From: Streptomyces sp. NBC_00820
GTDB lineage: Bacteria; Actinomycetota; Actinomycetes; Streptomycetales; Streptomycetaceae
Direction of reading: 5' to 3'
Assembly: GCF_036347055.1 (NCBI RefSeq)
Contig: NZ_CP108882.1
Span: forward strand, 7,676,001 to 7,740,000
DNA: 64,000 nucleotides
Part shown: one piece after another, positions 58,204-64,000 of the stretch
How the letters are laid out: each line of letters opens with the position of its first letter
How positions within the stretch are numbered: the stretch's first letter is position 1
The notes under the pieces: generated by a model
Seen by the model: the letters and a program-made list of their open reading frames with translations, nothing else
Databases searched by the model: none
Told to the model about the DNA's origin: nothing
Program-made: the position numbers and the translations under genes

Positions 58204-58447
58204 GGTGTCCTCCGTGGTCTCTGGGACGTGCTCGGCATCATGGCATCCCTGGGTGCCGGGACGTCCGCGACATCAGCCTCTGGGTCGATAACAGCAGCCA
58301 GAATCAGATCAGTTGCGGGCATGGAAGTGACGTTCGCGTGCGTGGTGTGTGTGTTCTGTGGTGGTGTCGGGGTTGTCGCGCGACCGCTTCGGCGAGGTAG
58401 GTCCGGGGTCTCCCCGACCGGTGGGGGCCGGTGCCATGCTGGGAGGT

Positions 58448-58810
58448 ATGGCTGAGGGGGACGCGGTGGCCGAGTCGGGCGTGCGGGTCAGGTTGGACGG
58501 AAGAGCGAGCGGTGGTGACGTCACCGCGCTGAGGGCGTGGCTGGAGCGGGAGAAGCCGCTGGCGGAGCGGATGGACGCGGAGACCCTCCGGGTGGAGGAG
58601 CGGCCCCGTACGGACGGGCCCCAGGGGCACATGGGCTTCGGGACGGAGATCGTCCTCGTCATGGTCGAGTCGGCGACCACGGCCGCGGTCGCGGAGCTCT
58701 TGGGGCACGTCGAACGGGCGGTCAAGGCCTGGCTGGCCAACCGGCGCCGGGTGGAGAGCGGGGAAGCGCCCCGGGCGAGGATCGAGCCGCTGGACTCCGG
58801 CGAGAGGTAA
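58448..58810 (+). CDS. EACC1 effector-associated constant component
   Basis: 120-aa protein that I recognise as the EACC1 domain (effector-associated constant component 1), a small adaptor or regulator that accompanies variable effectors in actinobacterial NTP-dependent and STAND-like conflict systems. The core is VRVRLDGRASGGDVTALRAWLEREKPL, then PQGHMGFGTEIVLVMVESATTAAVAELLGHVERAVKAWLANRR. Start is ambiguous: ATG 58448 is annotated; GTG 58466 (GAGGGGG 5 bp upstream) and ATG 58436 are alternatives. It is followed after only 4 bp by the caspase gene, so they are co-translated. In such systems EACC1 is predicted to hold the effector inactive or recruit it. Confidence 0.85.
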   Translation: MAEGDAVAESGVRVRLDGRASGGDVTALRAWLEREKPLAERMDAETLRVEERPRTDGPQGHMGFGTEIVLVMVESATTAAVAELLGHVERAVKAWLANRRRVESGEAPRARIEPLDSGER

Positions 58811-58814
58811 TCCG

Positions 58815-61535
58815 GTGAGCCGCTACGACCCGCGCGGTAAGGCGAACAGGGCTCTGCTGGTCGGCGTGTCCGAGTACGACTACACCATGCCGGAGACGTC
58901 GGACGGGGTGCCGGGGCAGCTGCCGGCCGTCCATTGCAACCGGAACCGGCTCAAAGGGGCGTTACGCAGGCCCGGCGTGTTCGGTGAGGGCGAGGTGACC
59001 GTCTGCTCGTCGCCGTCCCACGACGATTTCGACGAGGCGCTGCGCCATGCCGCCCAGGAAGCGGAAGGGCTGCTGCTCTTCTACTTCGCGGGCCACGGCA
59101 TCGTCTCCAGCTCGGGCGCCGATCTGTTCCTGCAGATGCGCAACGCGCGCGTGCTGGCCGGCATGCACGACGTGTTCCCCAACGCGGCGTGGTTCACCCA
59201 CGTACTGGCCGAGCTCGCCGGAAGCCGTGCCGAGCGGGTCGTGGTGATCCTCGACTGCTGCTACGCGGGCAACGCGGCAGGGATCTGGCAGGGCTTCCAG
59301 GGGCCCGGCCGGGGAAAGATCCTGCTGCTCATGAGCGTGCAGTCCAACCGTCTCATCGCCGCGGGCGACGGCAGTCGGGCGACGCCCTTCACCGAGGAAC
59401 TCGGACGACTCCTCGACCGGCATCACGACGAGAACCGTGAGTTGTGGCTCTCGGACCTCTACGCCGAACTGAAGAGCGGGATGCTCCGGGCGAACCACGG
59501 CACCGCGTCCGGTGACGTGCAGGAGCCGCAGGCGGCGTGGGACCCGGGCGAGGACGTGCTGCTCCACGGCGTGAACGGAAGCGGCGGCACCGGCATCGGC
59601 GGCAGCGGCAGCAGCGGTGCGATCGGCGGTGCGAACGGCGGTGGCAACAGGGAGGAGAGTGGGCGGGAGGGCAGCGGCGGGGACACGCGGCACCACGGCG
59701 GAGGATCCGGGGACGAAGTCCCCTTGCCCCGGCCGGAATCGTCGACCCCGTCGACCCAGATGCCCCGGCGGACCCCGCCCGTGCGGACACGTGTCCTCGC
59801 GTTCCCGCGCACCCGGCTCCAGGACATCGCCGCATGGATCCGGCGTCGCCTGCGATCCGTCGCCGCCGTGCTGCTCGCCCTCGCCGTGACAGGTCTCGGC
59901 GGCTACGGCGTCGTACACCTGACCGCCGGGCACGGCAGCTGCCTGCCGCCCCTGGAGCTGCGGGTGATGACCGACCCCGACCTGGAACCCACGGTCCGTG
60001 CCGCCGCGGCCGCCTACCTGACCTCCGGCACGGACACCACCGGCGCGGACTGCCGTCGTACCGGCATCACCGTCTACAGCGCGGGCGCGGCGGACGCGGT
60101 GACCGCGCTGGGCGAACGGAGCGAGGCCTGGCAGGACCCGGGGGAGGACGACGACCCGCAGCGGGATGTCGGGCCGCAGCCGGACGTGTGGATACCCGCG
60201 GCCCGTGCGGACGTCGCCCGGGTCACCACCGGGCAGCGGGGCCGCTCCAAGGTCCGGCTGATACCGGACAAGGCGGCGTTCGCCTTCTCACCGATCGTGC
60301 TGGCCGTTCCGGACAAGCTCGCCGGCGGCAACGAGGCGCGGCGTTCGGGACGCACCCTGGTGGAGCTGATCGACGAGCTGCGCAAGTCGGACCCGAAGGC
60401 CGACGTACGCCGCACGGACCCGGAGTACACCGACACGGCCCTCCTGGCGACGCTGGGCCTGTACAGCGGCTCGGGCGAGGCCCGCGCCGGCGAGCAGCGC
60501 CTCGCGCGGTCCGGACCGCCCGCGCCGACAGCCGCCGAACTGCTCTGCACGCTGCCCGACGACGACACCGTCGACAACCGGACGGCGGCCCTGGTACCGG
60601 AGTTCCTGATGAAGAGCGGGGTCGGCTGCGACCAGGCGACACGCGCCCCGCGCTCGGCGGACTACCCCGATGACGTACCCGGCATCGAGCCGACGTTCGT
60701 GCGCGTGCGCTGGACGGACGCCGACCGCGACGCGGCGGCGCGCAGGGACGCGGTGGAGCGCTTCCGCGGCTGGCTCACCGGCGAGGACGGGCTGAAGCTG
60801 TTCGGCGAGGACGGCTTCCGCGACGCGTCCGGCGAGCACCGGCTCCTCGCCGCGCGGCCCGCCGGCGGAGTGCTGCCGGACCCCGGCCCGCTGCTGGAGT
60901 CGGCCGGGGGGACGGGGATGAACACGGCGCTGGAGGGGTACCGCAGCGCCAACGGCCCCGGCAAGGTCCTGTTCCTCCTCGACAGCTCCGGTTCGATGAC
61001 CGGGCTGTGGGACAGCGCCAGCGGCGGTCCCGGCATCCTGAAGCAGTCCCTGGGCGGGCTCGGCCCCCAGGACGAGTACGGCGTCTGGGCGGTCTACGAC
61101 ACCCGGCACGACAGCCACTCCGAGCTGCTGCCCTTCGGCCGCCACAAGCGCGGCGAGGCCGAGCGCGTCCTCGCCGACCGGAAGAGGACGCGGGTGCACG
61201 ACGCCGAGGCCGACCCGCACGCCGCCCTGCTCGCCGCGTTCGACGAGATGGCCGCCCGCGGCAAGGACGACGACCACCCGGAGATGATCGTCTACCTCAC
61301 GGACGACGAGGACGACAACCGGCTGAGCGGCGAGAACCTCACCAAGGTGCTGGACAAGGCCCACCAGAGCGGTGTGCCGGTGGCCATGGTGTCGTTGATC
61401 AGCGGCGGCTGCGACCGGGGCCGTCCCGACGCGCTGATCTCCGAGACGAGCGGCGGCCGTTGCCTGGACGCGGGCGACGACCTCGGCGCGGGCCTGCACG
61501 ACGAGGTCGCCCGCACGGGAACGGGGGAGGACTGA
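58815..61535 (+). CDS. Membrane-spanning caspase/solute-binding/VWA fusion protein
   Basis: 906-aa fusion. Residues 5-250: caspase-like protease (metacaspase/caspase family) with FAGHG (His94) and DCCYAG (Cys149, catalytic dyad). About 255-335: Gly/Ser-rich and Pro-rich linker. About 345-368: single transmembrane helix (RSVAAVLLALAVTGLGGYGVV). About 380-700: extracellular region resembling a type-2 periplasmic/solute-binding domain (LELRVMTDPDLEPTVRAAAAAY, PDVWIPAARADVARV, FSPIVLAVPDKLAGG). About 715-895: VWA domain with intact MIDAS DSSGS (Asp723, Ser725, Ser727) and DDEDD acidic patch. Thus an outside sensor or adhesive head is linked to an inside death-type protease. GTG start 58815 with GAGAGG 8 bp upstream; its stop overlaps the lipoprotein start (TGATG). 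It depends on partner genes EACC1 and the SBP. Confidence 0.9.
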   Translation: MSRYDPRGKANRALLVGVSEYDYTMPETSDGVPGQLPAVHCNRNRLKGALRRPGVFGEGEVTVCSSPSHDDFDEALRHAAQEAEGLLLFYFAGHGIVSSSGADLFLQMRNARVLAGMHDVFPNAAWFTHVLAELAGSRAERVVVILDCCYAGNAAGIWQGFQGPGRGKILLLMSVQSNRLIAAGDGSRATPFTEELGRLLDRHHDENRELWLSDLYAELKSGMLRANHGTASGDVQEPQAAWDPGEDVLLHGVNGSGGTGIGGSGSSGAIGGANGGGNREESGREGSGGDTRHHGGGSGDEVPLPRPESSTPSTQMPRRTPPVRTRVLAFPRTRLQDIAAWIRRRLRSVAAVLLALAVTGLGGYGVVHLTAGHGSCLPPLELRVMTDPDLEPTVRAAAAAYLTSGTDTTGADCRRTGITVYSAGAADAVTALGERSEAWQDPGEDDDPQRDVGPQPDVWIPAARADVARVTTGQRGRSKVRLIPDKAAFAFSPIVLAVPDKLAGGNEARRSGRTLVELIDELRKSDPKADVRRTDPEYTDTALLATLGLYSGSGEARAGEQRLARSGPPAPTAAELLCTLPDDDTVDNRTAALVPEFLMKSGVGCDQATRAPRSADYPDDVPGIEPTFVRVRWTDADRDAAARRDAVERFRGWLTGEDGLKLFGEDGFRDASGEHRLLAARPAGGVLPDPGPLLESAGGTGMNTALEGYRSANGPGKVLFLLDSSGSMTGLWDSASGGPGILKQSLGGLGPQDEYGVWAVYDTRHDSHSELLPFGRHKRGEAERVLADRKRTRVHDAEADPHAALLAAFDEMAARGKDDDHPEMIVYLTDDEDDNRLSGENLTKVLDKAHQSGVPVAMVSLISGGCDRGRPDALISETSGGRCLDAGDDLGAGLHDEVARTGTGED

Positions 61536-63022
61536 TGACCCTGCGACGGACTCCTGCCGGGGTGCGGCGGCGGCCGGAGCGGACCGGGCGGAGCGCGCCG
61601 GCTCGGCGGCAGGCGCGGCGGGAACAGCGCCGGCGGCGCTCGTTGTGGGGGCGGGTACTCGTCGTACTCCCGCTTCTGGCACTGACGTTGAACGCCTGCA
61701 CCGGCGCCGCGGACAGCGGCGAGGACGGGAAGTCCGCCGGTGAGACGTCGCGCGAGATCGTGGTCGCCAGCGGGCGGGACGTCACCGGGAAGAACGGCAT
61801 ACGGCAGCAGCTCATCGACGCCTGGAACCGCCAGGAGGGCGACTCCGGCTACCACGCCCGGCTGGTGGAGCTGCCCGGCTCCGCCGACGAACAGCGCAGC
61901 CAGCTGCTCGGCGCCCTGCAGTCGGGCAGCGCCCGGTACGACGTGATCAACCTGGACGTCACGTGGGTGCCGGAGTTCGCCGCGGCGAAGCTGATCCGCC
62001 CGCTGTCCGACGGCGCCGTGGAGAACCCCGGCGACATCGTGCCGTCGGTGGCCGGCACGGCGGAGTGGAAGGGCGAACGGTACGCGGTGCCGTTCAACAG
62101 CGACGTCGGACTGCTGTACTACCGGCGTGACTATCTGAGCGCGTCCGGCGCCCAGCGCACCGATCTGAGCAAGGGGGTCACCTGGGACGAGCTGAGGCAG
62201 ATCATCGACGCCATGAACCGCAAGCGGCCCGGGGACTACCAGGCGGGCTGGACCACCCAGCTGGCCGGGTACGAAGGCCGTACGGTCAACGCCATCGAGG
62301 CGTTCGCCTCGGCCGTGAAGGACTTCCGGCTCACCGACGCCGACGGCCACTACACCGGCAGCGCACGGGACCTGGGCGAAGGCGTGGCCGAACTGCGCCG
62401 GCGCACGGGCTCGGCGTACACCCTCGACAACGCCGTCCACTCCGACGAGACCGCCACACTCAGCGATTTCGCCGACGGCCGCACCGCCTTCCTGCGCCAC
62501 TGGCCCTACGCCTACGGCACCCTGTACCAGACGTTCACCGAGAAGCAGCTCGGCGTGGCCCCGCTGCCCGGCAAGGCGGTGCTCGGCGGCCAGAACCTCG
62601 CGGTGACCGCCGCCTCGCCGCAGGCGGCCAAGGCGGCCGACCTGATCCGCTACCTCACCGATCCGGACAGCGAACGCTGCCTGCTGGACGCGGGGTTCGC
62701 CGCGACCCGTGTCTCCGCGTACGCGGACGACGGACCGACCTGCTCCCGCGTCCGCACCTCCGCCGCCGCGCCCTCGGTCTCCCCGACCGGCGAGAGCACC
62801 GACCACATGCCGCGCGACGGGGCCGGCCGCCCCAAGTACGCCCGCGACATCCTGCTCCCGGCCCTGCGCAACGCCGTACAGCGCCCGCGCACCCCGTTGT
62901 ACGGCGCGTTCACCCAGACCTTCACCACCCAACTGGGCGCACTGTTCGGCGACCGGCCGCCGAGCGACACCGCACTGGCCGAGCACCTGGACGCGGCCCT
63001 GCGCACCACGCTCCCGGACTGA
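61535..63022 (+). CDS. Extracellular solute-binding lipoprotein of the caspase system
   Basis: 495-aa type-1-family extracellular solute-binding protein. A long, very Arg-rich n-region (30+ residues) precedes RVLVVLPLLALTLNAC (lipobox, Cys55), so it is a membrane-anchored lipoprotein. Mature domain: REIVVASGRDVTGKNGIRQQLIDAWNRQEGD, VINLDVTWVPEFAAAKLIRPLS, YAVPFNSDVGLLYYRRDYL, FLRHWPYAYGTLYQTF, as for sugar-type ABC binding proteins. There are no ABC permease or ATPase genes in the operon, so transport is unlikely and a signalling role is more plausible. The ATG shares its A with the caspase stop (TGATG). Confidence 0.93.
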   Translation: MTLRRTPAGVRRRPERTGRSAPARRQARREQRRRRSLWGRVLVVLPLLALTLNACTGAADSGEDGKSAGETSREIVVASGRDVTGKNGIRQQLIDAWNRQEGDSGYHARLVELPGSADEQRSQLLGALQSGSARYDVINLDVTWVPEFAAAKLIRPLSDGAVENPGDIVPSVAGTAEWKGERYAVPFNSDVGLLYYRRDYLSASGAQRTDLSKGVTWDELRQIIDAMNRKRPGDYQAGWTTQLAGYEGRTVNAIEAFASAVKDFRLTDADGHYTGSARDLGEGVAELRRRTGSAYTLDNAVHSDETATLSDFADGRTAFLRHWPYAYGTLYQTFTEKQLGVAPLPGKAVLGGQNLAVTAASPQAAKAADLIRYLTDPDSERCLLDAGFAATRVSAYADDGPTCSRVRTSAAAPSVSPTGESTDHMPRDGAGRPKYARDILLPALRNAVQRPRTPLYGAFTQTFTTQLGALFGDRPPSDTALAEHLDAALRTTLPD

Positions 63023-63299
63023 GACCCGCCCGCGCGACCAGCGCGTCCGCCGGAGCCGGCCCGCTGGGACGGACGGCGGCGCACCAGCCCGATCCGGCGA
63101 TTCGGCAAGCCGCTCCGGAGCGAGCCGTCAGGCCGCGAGACCGCGACGGCGTTACCGTTTCGACCGATTGGTTCCCTGGGCGAGATCGGAGATTCCTGAA
63201 CGGGCCCCGTGCGGCGGACGGCTGGGAACGAACCGTGCTCCGGCCCTCGGAATCACCGTGAGCAACCGCCGACGGGGGCGTCGTCGCCCTGGAGGAACC

Positions 63300-64000
63300 A
63301 TGACCCACGACCCGGACCGGGCATCACCGATCAAGGGCCTGAACGGGCGCATGCTGATGGCGGCCGTGGTCTCCGCCATCAGCGGACTGCTGTACGGCTA
63401 CGACACGGGCATCATCTCCGGCGCGCTGCTGCAGATCGCCAAGGAGTTCCACATCGGCGACACCATGAAGGAGGCCATCGCGGCCGGGATCCTGCTGGGT
63501 GCCGTGATCGGCTCCCTCGCCTGCAGCCTGCTGTGCGAGCGCTTCGGCCGGCACCGCACGATCCTGCTGGTCTGCGTGGTCTTCATCGCGGGCAGCCTGA
63601 CCTGCTCGTTCGCCCCCAGCGCGGTCACCCTGGCGCTGGCCCGCGTGCTGCTCGGCTTCGCCGTCGGCGGCGCCACCCAGACCGTGCCCATGTACGTGGC
63701 GGAACTGGCCCCCAGGACGATCCGCGGACGGCTCGTGCTCTGCTTCCAGCTCGCGATCGGCGTCGGCATCGTCATCGCGACGATCGTGGGCGCGAGCGAG
63801 GCGGTGTCGTGGCGGGCGGCGATCGGCGCGGCCGCCGTACCGGCGCTGGTGATGCTGCTCGGACAGCTGCGGCTGCCCGAGAGCCCGAGGTGGCTGGTCG
63901 AGCGGGGCCGCGTGGACGAGGCCGAGCGGGTACTCGAGGACGTACGGCCCGACGGCTACGACATCGCCCCCGAGCTCGAGGAGATCGTGGAGCTGGCGGG
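63300..64000 (+). CDS. MFS sugar porter, 3' end outside window
   Basis: First 233 residues of a sugar-porter (SP) family MFS transporter. ATG at 63300 with GGAGG 4 bp upstream. MLMAAVVSAISGLLYGYDTGIISGALL (TM1, the SP signature DTGxxSGA), CERFGRHRTILL (loop 2-3, RxGRR-like), VAELAPRTIRGRL (PESPR/PET region) and LPESPRWLVERGRVDEAE (the PESPRWL motif after TM6) are diagnostic. It imports monosaccharides with protons. It stands alone here; the upstream 277 bp show no regulator or gene. Confidence 0.95.
   Translation, partial: MTHDPDRASPIKGLNGRMLMAAVVSAISGLLYGYDTGIISGALLQIAKEFHIGDTMKEAIAAGILLGAVIGSLACSLLCERFGRHRTILLVCVVFIAGSLTCSFAPSAVTLALARVLLGFAVGGATQTVPMYVAELAPRTIRGRLVLCFQLAIGVGIVIATIVGASEAVSWRAAIGAAAVPALVMLLGQLRLPESPRWLVERGRVDEAERVLEDVRPDGYDIAPELEEIVELA

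Noticed and set aside
1..64000. tRNA, rRNA or complete phage/ICE modules
   Set aside because: No cloverleaf-like or rRNA-like sequence, integrase, terminase or conjugation gene was recognised on either strand by eye; a tRNAscan/PHASTER run would be needed to be sure.

Overview
This is a high-GC, gene-dense actinobacterial window that reads as Streptomyces. The evidence is strong G/C bias at third codon positions, GTG/TTG starts, GGAGG-type ribosome-binding sites, a SARP/AfsR-like regulator, DUF4232 lipoproteins and, most diagnostic, an adjacent tap-tpg pair (42495-45282) of the kind that caps linear Streptomyces replicons. tap-tpg usually lies on a chromosome arm or linear plasmid. No telomere palindromes are seen here, so the end itself is outside the window.

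Layout. 1-8.6 kb: a ClpC-like unfoldase cut by the window edge, a small hydrophilic protein, a GreA-like factor, glucose-6-phosphate dehydrogenase, a 25-aa bL37-type ribosomal protein, a CDF cation exporter, a channel-like RCK protein and a DoxX protein. 9-16 kb: an FdhF/YdeP molybdopterin oxidoreductase, the cydAB bd oxidase (reverse strand) and a phytoene-desaturase-like flavoprotein. 16.5-24.5 kb: a 990-aa SARP followed by four 11-bp direct repeats and a DUF4232 lipoprotein, a cobalamin riboswitch with cbtB-cbtA cobalt transporters, a GNAT enzyme, a histidine-phosphatase-fold protein lacking its catalytic histidines, and a DUF5996 protein. 25-37 kb: flavin and F420-type redox enzymes with local TetR, MarR and PucR regulators, an epoxide hydrolase, an acyl-CoA ligase and a cysteine-synthase remnant. 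37-42 kb: a secreted GH54 arabinofuranosidase with two lectin modules and three hypothetical genes. 42.5-50.5 kb: tap-tpg, a MITE-like element, an I66-type protease inhibitor, and a tightly overlapping four-gene operon (HTH regulator, ImmA/IrrE peptidase, MAB_1171c-type membrane protein, FAD oxidoreductase). 50.6-58 kb: barstar, a CRISPR-repeat-like fragment, PhzF with LysR, then a likely stress island (hemerythrin, CBS, DUF6328 and two proteins sharing a duplicated C-terminal domain). 58.4-63 kb: EACC1, a caspase/solute-binding/VWA membrane protein and a solute-binding lipoprotein. A sugar-porter MFS gene runs off the end.

Most notable is 58.4-63.0 kb. A cytoplasmic caspase-like protease is fused through one membrane span to an extracellular solute-binding-like region and a VWA domain. 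It is translated with an EACC1 adaptor and a separate solute-binding lipoprotein, which suggests extracellular sensing linked to an intracellular suicide or conflict effector. The 46.6-50.5 kb operon is the second candidate undescribed system. Intergenic regions carry unusually many short tandem repeats with 6, 7, 9, 11, 16, 17, 18, 22, 29 and 51 bp periods.

Domain and family names come from reading translated sequence against remembered family features. No database search was run.
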